From contig JANXVN010000159.1 of assembly GCA_025351645.1 (NCBI GenBank), positions 1 through 54,772 on the forward strand: 54,772 nt of DNA, read 5' to 3'. Source of the DNA: Ferruginibacter sp. GTDB lineage: Bacteria; Bacteroidota; Bacteroidia; Chitinophagales; Chitinophagaceae. Below the pieces are notes generated by a model. That model saw only the letters and a program-made list of their open reading frames with translations. It was not told where the DNA came from and ran no database searches. The position numbers and the translations under genes are program-made. Positions within the stretch are counted from its first letter, which is position 1. Each line of letters begins with the position of its first letter. Positions 23,620 through 32,429 of the stretch are shown in pieces.

Positions 23620-26559
23620 ATGAAGGAAAAATTAAAGTTGCTGGCCGGTTCAATTGAAGGGGATTTTTTTACAGACAATACAATGCGCATTTTGTACGCT
23701 ACAGATGCATCGGCATATAGGGAAATGCCATTGGCGGTAGCAATACCTAAAACTACAGATGATTTAAAAAAACTGATCAGTTTTGCAACCGATAATAATA
23801 CATCGCTAATTCCACGAACAGCAGGCACATCTTTGGCGGGGCAGGTTGTTGGCAACGGCATTATTGTGGATGTATCAAAAAACTTCACTAAAATTTTAGA
23901 ATTAAACGCAGCAGAAAATTGGGTGCGTGTACAGCCTGGCGTAATAAGGGATGAGCTGAACCTATTTTTAAAACCGCATAATTTATTTTTTGGCCCTGAA
24001 ACTTCCACCGCTAACAGGGCAATGATTGGTGGCATGGTGGGCAACAATTCTTGCGGCAGCAACTCGGTTGTATATAGGAGTACCCGTGAACATTTGGTAG
24101 AAGTAAAAACAATTTTAAGCGATGGGACTGAAGCTACTTTTAATGCGGTTACCAATGATGGTTTTCACGCAAAGTGCGAGCTTGATACGTTGGAAGGAAG
24201 TATCTATAAAAACATCCGCAGCATTTTAAGCAATTACGATAACCAGCAAGAAATACGGAAACAGTTTCCAAAAAAAACGGTGGAACGGCGCAATACCGGT
24301 TATGCCATTGATTTATTGTTAGAGAAAGCACCTTTCGTAGCCGGCATGCCCGATTTTAATTTTTGTGAACTGATTGCAGGCTCCGAAGGTACGCTGGCAT
24401 TTATCACCGAAATAAAACTGCACGTAAACCCACTGCCAGCAAAGGAAACAGGCTTGCTATGCGTACATTTTAACAGCATTGATGAAAGCCTGCGGGCCAA
24501 CCTTATTGCCCTGAAATACAAGCCCAGCGCAAGCGAGCTGATTGACCATTATATTTTAGAATGCACGAAAGATAATATTGAACAAAACAAAAACCGCTTT
24601 TTTGTACAGGGAGACCCGGGCGCCATTTTAGTTGTGGAATTTGTACGGGAAACCAGGGAGGAAATAACTGCTATTTGCCAATTGGTAGAAGCAGATATGC
24701 GGGCAGCAGGCCTTGGCTATCATTTTCCTTTATTGTTTGGCAACGATACTAAAAAGATATGGACGCTACGTAAAGCAGGCCTGGGCTTGTTAAGCAACCT
24801 GCCCGGCGATGCCAAAGCGGTGCCGGTTATTGAAGATACAGCCGTGGATGTAAACGACCTGCCGGCCTATATCCGTGAGTTTAACGACATTTTGCTGAAG
24901 TACAATCTGCATGCTGTACACTATGCCCACGCTGGTTCTGGCGAAATTCACCTTCGCCCCATCATCAATTTAAAAACCGAAGAAGGCAATAAATTATTTA
25001 AGGCAATTGCGCAGGAAATTGCTACGCTAGTAAAAAAATACGATGGCTCGTTAAGTGGCGAACATGGCGATGGCAGGCTAAGGGGCGAGTTTATCGAGCA
25101 GATGGTTGGGCATAAAAACTACCAGCTCTTAAAACAATTAAAACAAGCCTGGGACCCGCTAAATATTTTTAATCCCAACAAAATTGTAGATACGCCGCCC
25201 ATGAATACCATGCTGCGGTATACGCCCGGGCAACAAACGCCAACGTTTAATACTATTTTTAGGTACCACAACCAGGATGTATTGCAGCACGCTGAACAAT
25301 GCAATGGCAGTGGCGATTGCAGAAAAACACATGTAAGCGGCGGTACCATGTGCCCATCGTTTATGGCTACGCGAAATGAAAAAGATACTACCCGTGCAAG
25401 GGCAAACATACTACGTGAGTTTTTGACTAACTCAAAGGAAGTAAACCGTTTTAACCATAAAGAAATTTATGAGGTGATGGACCTTTGCCTTAGCTGCAAG
25501 GCCTGCAAAAGCGAGTGCCCCAGCAATGTGGATGTAGCTAAATTAAAAGCAGAATTTTTACAGCAATATTATGATGCCAATGGCGTGCCCTTCCGCAGCA
25601 AGCTGATTGCTAATTTTAGCAGCTCCGCTAAATTTGGTGCGCTATTGCCGGGCATGTATAACTTTGTGATGACGAATAAAAGTATTAGCAATGCCATTAA
25701 AAAAGCAGCTGGTTTTGCTGTTGAAAGGTCGATGCCTTTAATGCATAAGACTACTTTGTTAAACTGGTATAAAAAGCGCACCCCCCATCCCCTGAAGGGG
25801 GGTACAGACGCTGTACCTTCAAATACCAGGACTATCTATTTATTTTGCGATGAGTTTACTAATTACAACGATACGCCCATTGGCATAAAAGCCATTTTAC
25901 TGTTGGAAAAATTAGGCTACAATGTGGTGATACCTAAACATATAGAAAGTGGCAGGGCATGGCTTAGCAAAGGCTTGCTGCGTAAGGCAAAAAAGATTGC
26001 CAATGAAAACATTTCTTTGTTAAAAAATATTGTTAGCAATGAATGCCCGCTTGTGGGCATAGAGCCAAGCGCCATCTTAACTTTTAGGGATGAGTATATT
26101 GACCTTGCCAACGATGATCAACTTGATGCTGCCAAACAGTTAGCAAAAAATGTTTTTTTGATAGATGAATTTATTGCTGCCGAAATTAAAAACGGCAACA
26201 TTAAAATGGAACAATTTACAACAGCGGAAAAGCAAATTTTGTTACATGGCCATTGCCAGCAAAAGTCATTGTCGAACCTCAGCAACACTTCGGATATTTT
26301 ATCTTTGCCAAAAAATTATACCGTACAAACCATAGCCAGCGGCTGTTGTGGCATGGCAGGCAGCTTCGGGTACGAGAAAGAACATTACGGATTATCAATG
26401 CAGATTGGTGAACTGGTTTTATTTCCCGCCGTGCGGAATAAAAAAAATGACGCCGTTATTGTGGCAGCGCCTGGCACTAGTTGCAGGCACCAGATAAAAG
26501 ATGGCACGCATACAATTGCTTTGCATCCGGTAGAGATTTTGTATGGTGCGTTGATTTAA
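23620..26559 (+). CDS. FAD- and Fe-S-containing dehydrogenase (D-lactate/D-2-hydroxyglutarate type)
   Basis: A 979-aa fusion. Residues about 35-180 are the FAD-binding PCMH domain (PRTAGTSLAGQVVG, GGMVGNNSCGSNS). About 200-520 is FAD-oxidase C (GSEGTLAFITEIKL, HYAHAGSGEIHLRP, SGEHGDGRLRGEF). About 550-640 holds two Fe-S clusters (CNGSGDCRKTHVSGGTMCPS, CLSCKACKSECPSNVDV). The C-terminal third is a CCG domain (HGHCQQKS, GCCGMAGSFGYEKEHYG). It probably oxidises a D-2-hydroxy acid and passes electrons to a quinone or another carrier. A palindromic repeat is inserted in frame at residues 721-733. Confidence 0.9.
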   Translation: MKEKLKLLAGSIEGDFFTDNTMRILYATDASAYREMPLAVAIPKTTDDLKKLISFATDNNTSLIPRTAGTSLAGQVVGNGIIVDVSKNFTKILELNAAENWVRVQPGVIRDELNLFLKPHNLFFGPETSTANRAMIGGMVGNNSCGSNSVVYRSTREHLVEVKTILSDGTEATFNAVTNDGFHAKCELDTLEGSIYKNIRSILSNYDNQQEIRKQFPKKTVERRNTGYAIDLLLEKAPFVAGMPDFNFCELIAGSEGTLAFITEIKLHVNPLPAKETGLLCVHFNSIDESLRANLIALKYKPSASELIDHYILECTKDNIEQNKNRFFVQGDPGAILVVEFVRETREEITAICQLVEADMRAAGLGYHFPLLFGNDTKKIWTLRKAGLGLLSNLPGDAKAVPVIEDTAVDVNDLPAYIREFNDILLKYNLHAVHYAHAGSGEIHLRPIINLKTEEGNKLFKAIAQEIATLVKKYDGSLSGEHGDGRLRGEFIEQMVGHKNYQLLKQLKQAWDPLNIFNPNKIVDTPPMNTMLRYTPGQQTPTFNTIFRYHNQDVLQHAEQCNGSGDCRKTHVSGGTMCPSFMATRNEKDTTRARANILREFLTNSKEVNRFNHKEIYEVMDLCLSCKACKSECPSNVDVAKLKAEFLQQYYDANGVPFRSKLIANFSSSAKFGALLPGMYNFVMTNKSISNAIKKAAGFAVERSMPLMHKTTLLNWYKKRTPHPLKGGTDAVPSNTRTIYLFCDEFTNYNDTPIGIKAILLLEKLGYNVVIPKHIESGRAWLSKGLLRKAKKIANENISLLKNIVSNECPLVGIEPSAILTFRDEYIDLANDDQLDAAKQLAKNVFLIDEFIAAEIKNGNIKMEQFTTAEKQILLHGHCQQKSLSNLSNTSDILSLPKNYTVQTIASGCCGMAGSFGYEKEHYGLSMQIGELVLFPAVRNKKNDAVIVAAPGTSCRHQIKDGTHTIALHPVEILYGALI
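25782..25817. repeat. Two adjacent palindromes inside the FAD dehydrogenase gene
   Basis: CCCCCATCCCCTGAAGGGG (25782-25800) is identical over 19 bases to 49646-49664, which is intergenic. It is followed by GGTACAG-ACG-CTGTACC (25801-25817), a perfect 7-bp inverted repeat. Together they encode TPHPLKGGTDAVP in a linker between the Fe-S and CCG domains. Confidence 0.75.
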
Positions 26560-26649
26560 GGCAATACATTTTATTCCATTACAGAAACTATCGAAAATAC
26601 GGTTTCGCCTAACGCAATGCTACTGGTATATGTGTATTGTTGTTTTAGT

Positions 26650-27783
26650 TTAATAACTTATTTTAACAGCCCGGCCTTCTTTTGCAGATAGTTTTGCTGC
26701 TTCTAAAATGCGCATAACCTGAACGTTATTTTCTAAAGAATATAAGCCATTTTTAGGCATAGTTATTTTGCCTTTTATAACATCTTTAAAGTAAGAAAAC
26801 GGATCAGTATAAACAGCTATATCTTTTGCAGTTACTACTGCGTTTTGTTCGGCTTTTACCTTTTTGTTGCGAATCCGCATATCGGTACTGTTTACTGTAA
26901 TAACATAACCGCTATCGCCATAAACTTCCATATCTTTTCTGCTAAACGGCCAGTTCCACGATGCCTGTATAATGCATTGGGCAGTAGGATAAGATACAAT
27001 GATGGTAGCTTCATCATCTACCTTTTTATAAACATCCGGCTTAAAATTACGCAGTACGGCTGTTACTGATGTTGGCTTTTCATCACCCATTAAAAAGGTC
27101 ATTAAGTTAGCGCCATAACAACCAAAATCTACCACTGCCCCGCCGCCATTTTGTATTGGGTCGGTAAGCCAACCTAAAAATTCCGGGCCTACGCCAATCT
27201 CTTTTGGCCCTTCGTGCCCATCGTGTACAACAACCTTTTTTACATGCCCAACATAGTTGCTATCGTTAACCAACTGGTAAGCTTTTGCGGTGGATGGGTA
27301 CCAGGCAGTTTCATAATCGGTAAGTAAAAAAATGTTGTATTTTTTTGCTAGCTGTTCCATGTGTATTGCTTGTGCCTGCGTAGTTGCCAAAGGCTTTTCT
27401 ACCATTACATGAATACCTCTCGGTGCACAAGCCTCAACAGCTTTTTCATGATCAAATATAGAACCATAAGCTGCTACGGCTTCGGGCTTTACAGCGTCCA
27501 GCATTTTATTTAAATCGGTATAAAATAATTCTTTTTTTACATGATATCTTTTTGCATACCGGGCTGCAAGTTCTTCATCGGGCTCGTAAATGCCTACTAC
27601 CACCACATCTACCGTATCTTTTCTTTCAAAAATAAATGGGGAATGGCCATGTTTTAGGCCTGCCACCGCAAGGCGCAGCGGCTTATTATCTTTGTTTTGT
27701 GCCTGTACTTGTAAAATACAAAACAGGCTTATAGATATGGTTAAAAAAGCAAAGCATAAAAAAGAACGAAAGATTGGCTTCAT
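26650..27783 (-). CDS. Secreted Gfo/Idh/MocA family oxidoreductase
   Basis: A 377-aa protein: signal peptide (FLCFAFLTISISLFCILQV then QAQ), then a Rossmann domain starting LRLAVAGLKHGH where the usual GxGxxG is replaced by GLKHGH. VMVEKPLATT is the family's EKP catalytic-region motif, and GGGAVVDFGCYGANLMTFL is in the C-terminal domain. Periplasmic or outer-envelope members of this family act on sugars or cyclic polyols. The substrate is unknown. It is a single gene. Confidence 0.85.
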   Translation of the reverse strand: MKPIFRSFLCFAFLTISISLFCILQVQAQNKDNKPLRLAVAGLKHGHSPFIFERKDTVDVVVVGIYEPDEELAARYAKRYHVKKELFYTDLNKMLDAVKPEAVAAYGSIFDHEKAVEACAPRGIHVMVEKPLATTQAQAIHMEQLAKKYNIFLLTDYETAWYPSTAKAYQLVNDSNYVGHVKKVVVHDGHEGPKEIGVGPEFLGWLTDPIQNGGGAVVDFGCYGANLMTFLMGDEKPTSVTAVLRNFKPDVYKKVDDEATIIVSYPTAQCIIQASWNWPFSRKDMEVYGDSGYVITVNSTDMRIRNKKVKAEQNAVVTAKDIAVYTDPFSYFKDVIKGKITMPKNGLYSLENNVQVMRILEAAKLSAKEGRAVKISY

Positions 27784-27911
27784 GTAAAATTTGTTTAGTG
27801 GTACTATTAGAAAATTGAATTAGATAGGTAAATATTTACAGCCTGCACCAACAAATAATGGCTACAATACAGGTTTGTAAATTGCGGTATCCATAAAAGC
27901 CTGCACGTATA

Positions 27912-27956
27912 TGATAAAAATAAGTGCCTCCTTAAATATACGCATTGAGGAGGTAC
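27912..27956 (-). terminator. Terminator after the CBS gene
   Basis: GTGCCTCCT (27924-27932) pairs with AGGAGGTAC (27948-27956), one G-T pair. On the minus strand it is followed by TTATTTTTATC. It lies 43 bases downstream of the CBS gene stop. Confidence 0.7.
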
Positions 27957-27998
27957 CTATCTTTAGAAAAAATTACTATTATTTATAGAATTACAGCC

Positions 27999-28424
27999 TT
28001 ATTGATGAATATAATTTTCCAGGTGGGAGATGGTTTCTTTTTGGGATTGGATGATAGCAGTTACTACATCGCTGATAGAAATAAGCCCGGTCACTTTACC
28101 ATTTAGCGCTACCGGAAGATGCCTTATTTTTTTTATGCTCATCAGCTCCATGCAGTGTTCAATACTATCGGCCGGAGCCACAGTAATAACATTGGCAGTC
28201 ATTATCTCACTTATCAGCGTATCCCTTGATGTACGGTTTACCAGTACTACCTTGCGTGCATAATCTCTTTCAGAAAAAATACCCTTTAGCTCATCGTCTT
28301 CTATCACCATAAGGGCACCAATATTCTTTTGCCCCATTATTTTCAGGGCATCATAAACAGAACTATCAGGCAATATAGAAAAGATGTTACTACCTTTTGC
28401 TTTTAAGATATCTGCTACTTTCAT
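27999..28424 (-). CDS. CBS domain pair protein
   Basis: A 141-aa protein with two CBS domains: the first around residues 8-65 (SVYDALKIMGQKNIGALMVI then EDDELKGIFSERDYARKVVL) and the second around 75-130 (TVAPADSIEHCMELMSIKKI then RHLPVALNGKVTGLISISDV). CBS pairs usually bind adenine nucleotides and sense energy state. No effector domain is attached. It is monocistronic, 107 bases from pntB. Confidence 0.9.
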   Translation of the reverse strand: MKVADILKAKGSNIFSILPDSSVYDALKIMGQKNIGALMVIEDDELKGIFSERDYARKVVLVNRTSRDTLISEIMTANVITVAPADSIEHCMELMSIKKIRHLPVALNGKVTGLISISDVVTAIIQSQKETISHLENYIHQ

Positions 28425-28531
28425 ATGGCAATTGTTTTAGTGAAAGATTATAAACGAAATATTGAATGTAATTTAAACAAAGATGGCGTAACTAAGAAAG
28501 GTTTTTTTAAGCAGGTATAACATTTTAGTAA

Positions 28532-29956
28532 TTAGATAGTTTTAAGCTCTGCGCATATTTGCTGCAGCACTTTTTTGGCATCGCCAAACAACATGGCTGT
28601 TTTTGGCTGAAAGAAAAGGGCATTTTCAATACCAGCATAACCCGGCTTCATGCTACGTTTGTTTACAATTACAGTTTTGGCTTGCTCAACTTCTAATATT
28701 GGCATGCCATAAATGGGCGAAGCAGGGTCGTTTTTTGCAGCAGGGTTTACCACATCATTAGCGCCTAATATCAGCACAACATCAGTTGTTTTAAATTCAT
28801 CGTTAGCAGTTTCCATTTCCAATAATTTATCGTAGCTAACATCAGCTTCTGCCAGCAAAACGTTCATGTGCCCGGGCATACGGCCGGCTACCGGGTGAAT
28901 GGCGTACTTTACTTCCACGCCTTTTTCTTCCAATATTTTCTCAAGTTCATGGCAAATATGCTGAGCTTGGGCAACTGCCAAACCATAGCCCGGCACTATC
29001 ATTACTTTAGTAGCGTAATTCATAACCATAGCACCATCGCTAATGCTGATTTCTTTATAAGCGACCTGATTTGTATTTTCACCAGCCGCACCAGTTTTAT
29101 TACTGCCCCCAAAGGAGCCTACCAATACGTTTAACAAAGACCGGTTCATGGCTTTGCACATCAATACCGTTAATAATGTACCAGCCGCACCTACTAAAAT
29201 ACCACCGGTAAGCATCACTTTATTATCATACAAAAAACCGCCACAAGCCGCTGCCACACCGGTAAAAGAGTTAAGCAACGAAATTACTACAGGCATATCC
29301 GCACCACCAATGGGCATTACAAACAGCACGCCGTACACTAACGATAATGCCAATATACCGTAAAGTATAAAAGTTTGCGCAGGATCAATTATAAGGTAAA
29401 CGCCAAGCCCAAGTGCGATGGCTAAAAAAGCAAGGTTTAAAATGTTTTGTCCCGGGAAGCTGAAATCTTTTACACGCCCGTTTAATTTGCCCCAGGCAAC
29501 CATGCTGCCGGCAAAAGAGATAGACCCGATGATAAGGCCTAAAACAATTATCAGCACCGTGGGCTGTACAGCACTAATTTCTAAAGTACCTTCTTTTAAT
29601 TCCTTTGACAGATGATTAAATTCAACCAACGAGATTAATGCCGCACATGCCCCGCCCATACCATTGAACAGGCTCACCATTTCAGGCATGGAAGTCATTT
29701 TTACTTTTTTGGCAGATAATGTGCCTACGATGCCACCAATCAATAACCCACCGAAAATCCATGCATAATTGTGCAGGTGTAGCCCGGTTTCGCTATTACG
29801 GTATAAAAAGATAGTTGCTAAAATTGCTACGGCCATGCCCACAGCGGCTATTATATTGCCTTTACGTGCAGAAGCAGGGCTAGCCAGCATTTTAAGCCCC
29901 ACAATAAATGTTACGGAGCCAAATAAGTAGCAAACTGTCAATAAGTGTAAGCCCAT
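28532..29956 (-). CDS. pntB: NAD(P) transhydrogenase subunit beta
   Basis: Membrane and NADP-binding subunit of the proton-translocating transhydrogenase. Residues 1-260 hold about nine hydrophobic helices. The C-terminal dIII domain has VPGYGLAVAQAQHICHELEK, YAIHPVAGRMPGHMNVLLAE and LILGANDVVNPAAKNDP, all NADP-site motifs. The 474-aa length is typical. It is last in the pntAA-pntAB-pntB order and probably supplies NADPH from the proton gradient. Confidence 0.96.
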   Translation of the reverse strand: MGLHLLTVCYLFGSVTFIVGLKMLASPASARKGNIIAAVGMAVAILATIFLYRNSETGLHLHNYAWIFGGLLIGGIVGTLSAKKVKMTSMPEMVSLFNGMGGACAALISLVEFNHLSKELKEGTLEISAVQPTVLIIVLGLIIGSISFAGSMVAWGKLNGRVKDFSFPGQNILNLAFLAIALGLGVYLIIDPAQTFILYGILALSLVYGVLFVMPIGGADMPVVISLLNSFTGVAAACGGFLYDNKVMLTGGILVGAAGTLLTVLMCKAMNRSLLNVLVGSFGGSNKTGAAGENTNQVAYKEISISDGAMVMNYATKVMIVPGYGLAVAQAQHICHELEKILEEKGVEVKYAIHPVAGRMPGHMNVLLAEADVSYDKLLEMETANDEFKTTDVVLILGANDVVNPAAKNDPASPIYGMPILEVEQAKTVIVNKRSMKPGYAGIENALFFQPKTAMLFGDAKKVLQQICAELKTI

Positions 29957-30037
29957 AGGTAAAGTTAGATGATGGTATAAAAATTCATGTTGCCCTAATA
30001 TTAAAAACCTGTGTGCCTAAAATTGTATAACCAATAT

Positions 30038-30349
30038 TTATGCTTTCTTTTTCTTAAACATTTCCAGCATCCTGTCGGTAACTACAAACCCACCAACAAC
30101 ATTTATTGTTCCTAAAACAACTGCAAAAAACCCAAGGGTCAAAGCTAAATAATTATCTGTTTCAGCCTTGCCCATAACAATAATTGCCCCGATAACTACC
30201 ACGCCATGTATGGCATTGGCACCGCTCATTAAAGGTGTATGCAGCACACTTGGCACACGCCCAATAACTTCAATACCAACAAAAACCATTAATATAACAA
30301 TGTAAATAATTTGCTGGTTGGCTGAAATAAAACTTAAGATACTATCCAT
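30038..30349 (-). CDS. pntAB: NAD(P) transhydrogenase subunit alpha, part 2 (membrane)
   Basis: A 103-aa membrane subunit with three hydrophobic helices (IYIVILMVFVGIEVIG, GVVVIGAIIVMGKA, ALTLGFFAVVLGTINVVGGF) and the conserved RVPSVLHTPLMSGANAIHG loop. It corresponds to the C-terminal membrane part of E. coli PntA, encoded separately as usual in Bacteroidota and Rhodospirillum. It lies between pntAA and pntB. Confidence 0.95.
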   Translation of the reverse strand: MDSILSFISANQQIIYIVILMVFVGIEVIGRVPSVLHTPLMSGANAIHGVVVIGAIIVMGKAETDNYLALTLGFFAVVLGTINVVGGFVVTDRMLEMFKKKKA

Positions 30350-30375
30350 AACCTAAACAATTTTGCGATTGCGAA

Positions 30376-30394
30376 AACTCATAACTCATAACTC
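30376..30394. repeat. ACTCATA tandem repeat at the pntAA 3' end
   Basis: AACTCATAACTCATAACTC is an imperfect 8-base tandem repeat overlapping the pntAA stop codon region. Its complement recurs at 32351-32382. The final Glu-Leu-stop of pntAA is encoded by it. Confidence 0.55.
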
Positions 30395-31513
30395 AAAAAG
30401 GGCTTTTACCCTTTCATTTGTAATTTCCCTTTCATGGATAATACAAGTGCCTTTCACCAATTCATCGGCAAAGTTTAAATGTAGTTGCCCTTCTTTATCA
30501 ATAATTAATTGCAAAAAATTAAGTACGTTTTTGCCGTATAATTTGCTTGCATCACTGGGCATTGTACCCGGCAGACTGGAGTTGCCAACAATGCTTACAC
30601 CGTTATAAATAACCGTCTCCTCGTTTTTTGTGAGCTCCGTATTTCCGCCTGTTGCCGCAGCAAGGTCTATTATAACAGACCCATTTTTCATGGCACTTAT
30701 CATACCAGTTGTTATTAGTACTGGCGCAGGTTTACCAGGTATTTGGGCTGTGGTTATAATAATATCTGCCTTGGCAACGCTCTCTGCAATTTTTTCTTTT
30801 TGCCGTTGTAAAAATTCTTCGCTTTGCGCCACCGCGTAACCGCCTGCCTTGCTTGCATCTGCGGCTCCTTCTACTTCTATAAACTTTGCGCCCAGGCTCA
30901 TTACTTCTTCTTTTACAGCAGGCCTGGTATCAAAAACTTCTACTACTGCACCGAGCCTTTTGCCGGTAGCAATTGCTTGTAAGCCTGCAACGCCTGCACC
31001 GAGTATAAGCATTTTGGCAGGCGGTATGCTGCCGGCTGCCGTCATAAACATAGGGAAATATTTAGGGAACAAATTAGCAGCGGTAAGTACTGCCTTATAC
31101 CCTGCAATATTTGCCTGGCTGCTTAACACATCCATTGTTTGTGCGCGGGTTGTGCGGGGCAACATATCCATGCTAAAAACAGTTACGCCTTTGGCTGCCC
31201 AGTTATGCATTAATTTGTAATGAAACAATGGTTGATAAACACCTAATAATACGGCATTGCCATTAATTGATAAAATATCCGCGTCAGATAAATTATTGAT
31301 CGATAAAATGAGGGAAGCTGTTTTTACTATTTCTTCCCGGTTAGTTATTGTAGCACCAGCTTTAACATATGTATCATTATTGGCAAAAGCTGTAGCGCCT
31401 GCACCATCTTCAACTACTACTTGTACATTCCATTTTTTTAAGATGGCCACATGTTCTGGCAGTAGAGAGGTTCTTGTTTCGGGAAATGGTTCTTTTAGGA
31501 CGCCAATAATCAT
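30386..31513 (-). CDS. pntAA: NAD(P) transhydrogenase subunit alpha, part 1 (NAD-binding)
   Basis: The NAD(H)-binding dI subunit, 375 aa. GVLKEPFPETRTSLLPEHV is the N-terminal signature, and GAGVAGLQAIATGKRLGAVV with EVFDTRPAVKEEVMSLGAKF is the NAD site. QIPGKPAPVLIT is also typical. It is the first gene of the pnt operon. A weak -7 match TATCTTTA lies 18 bases upstream (31531-31538). The C-terminus runs into an ACTCATA repeat. Confidence 0.95.
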   Translation of the reverse strand: MIIGVLKEPFPETRTSLLPEHVAILKKWNVQVVVEDGAGATAFANNDTYVKAGATITNREEIVKTASLILSINNLSDADILSINGNAVLLGVYQPLFHYKLMHNWAAKGVTVFSMDMLPRTTRAQTMDVLSSQANIAGYKAVLTAANLFPKYFPMFMTAAGSIPPAKMLILGAGVAGLQAIATGKRLGAVVEVFDTRPAVKEEVMSLGAKFIEVEGAADASKAGGYAVAQSEEFLQRQKEKIAESVAKADIIITTAQIPGKPAPVLITTGMISAMKNGSVIIDLAAATGGNTELTKNEETVIYNGVSIVGNSSLPGTMPSDASKLYGKNVLNFLQLIIDKEGQLHLNFADELVKGTCIIHEREITNERVKALFEL

Positions 31514-31546
31514 AAGAAAGAATGTTACAATAAAGATAGTTAAAAA

Positions 31547-32344
31547 TTAACACGCTATGGTGAAGTGTTGCTTAACTTTTATAGCAGTATTAATGCTAAC
31601 GATGCCAATAAAAAAAAGATCGATAGTAAGCGTAACGGCAGGATGCTGTTGGATAACCGCCCATGCTTCTTCCATTTCTATGCTCCAGTGTATATCATCA
31701 AAAACTAAAATTGTTGTGTTGGAAGCATGTAATAGTAACTGCTCAAAATACTGTAGCGTAGGCTGTTTGCGGTGGTTGCCATCTATAAAGGCAAAATCCA
31801 TTTTGTTAAAAGAAGAAAAAAGCGGCGGCAGTGTTACATCAAAATCACCCTTTATAACTTTTATATTTTGCAGCTTTAATTGTTTAAAATTTTGTTGTGC
31901 TATCGCTGCTATAGTTGTTGCTCCTTCGCAAGTAAATATTGTTGCAGCTTTATTTCCAAAAGCCAGGTAAGCGGTGGTTATGCCGAAGGAAGTACCTAGC
32001 TCAAGCACATTTTGCGGCTGGTAATATTGCACCATCCTATATAATAACTGTGCATATTTTTTTGGTTTTAAAGATGAACGGGCTATATCTTTTACAACTC
32101 GTTTATTGGTTTTGATATATGCCGAGCCTGCTCCAAAATCTTCTACCTCTATATTGGTATCGTTTTTTCGTAAAGCTAACCTTAGCTTTTCAATTTCCGC
32201 ATAGCAACTGTACACCTTTTTATCGTTCAACACCTGCGTTATAAAATCAAATACAAACGGAGAGTGTGTGCCATGCCCCTTTCCGTTGGATGCAGTAAAA
32301 TAATAATGCAGGTATTTTTTAGCTAACTGAAAAGAAGAATACAA
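31547..32344 (-). CDS. Class I SAM-dependent methyltransferase (O-methyltransferase-like)
   Basis: A 265-aa protein with NVLELGTSFGITTAYLAFG as the SAM-binding motif, CEGATTIAAIAQQNF as motif II and MDFAFIDGNHRKQPTL at the position of the metal-binding Asp in O-methyltransferases. The N-terminal region (GKGHGTHSPFVFDFITQVL) is conserved among Bacteroidota members. The start is TTG at 32344; upstream is repeat sequence with no in-frame ATG. The substrate is unknown. Confidence 0.75.
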   Translation of the reverse strand: MYSSFQLAKKYLHYYFTASNGKGHGTHSPFVFDFITQVLNDKKVYSCYAEIEKLRLALRKNDTNIEVEDFGAGSAYIKTNKRVVKDIARSSLKPKKYAQLLYRMVQYYQPQNVLELGTSFGITTAYLAFGNKAATIFTCEGATTIAAIAQQNFKQLKLQNIKVIKGDFDVTLPPLFSSFNKMDFAFIDGNHRKQPTLQYFEQLLLHASNTTILVFDDIHWSIEMEEAWAVIQQHPAVTLTIDLFFIGIVSINTAIKVKQHFTIAC

Positions 32345-32348
32345 ACGT

Positions 32349-32429
32349 TGAGTTATAAGTTATGAGTGATGAGTTATGAGTTGGGGGTATTATCAATTAT
32401 CCATTATTAAATTATCAATTAACCATTAT
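32349..32429. repeat. Adjacent ACTCATA-type and ATTATCAATT-type repeats
   Basis: 32351-32382 reads, on the minus strand, AACTCATAACTCATCACTCA then TAACTTATAACT, related to 30376-30394. 32390-32429 reads ATTATCAATTATCCATTATT then AAATTATCAATTAACCATTA, related to 15031-15070. The last codons of folA (MVN and the stop) are encoded inside it. Confidence 0.55.
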
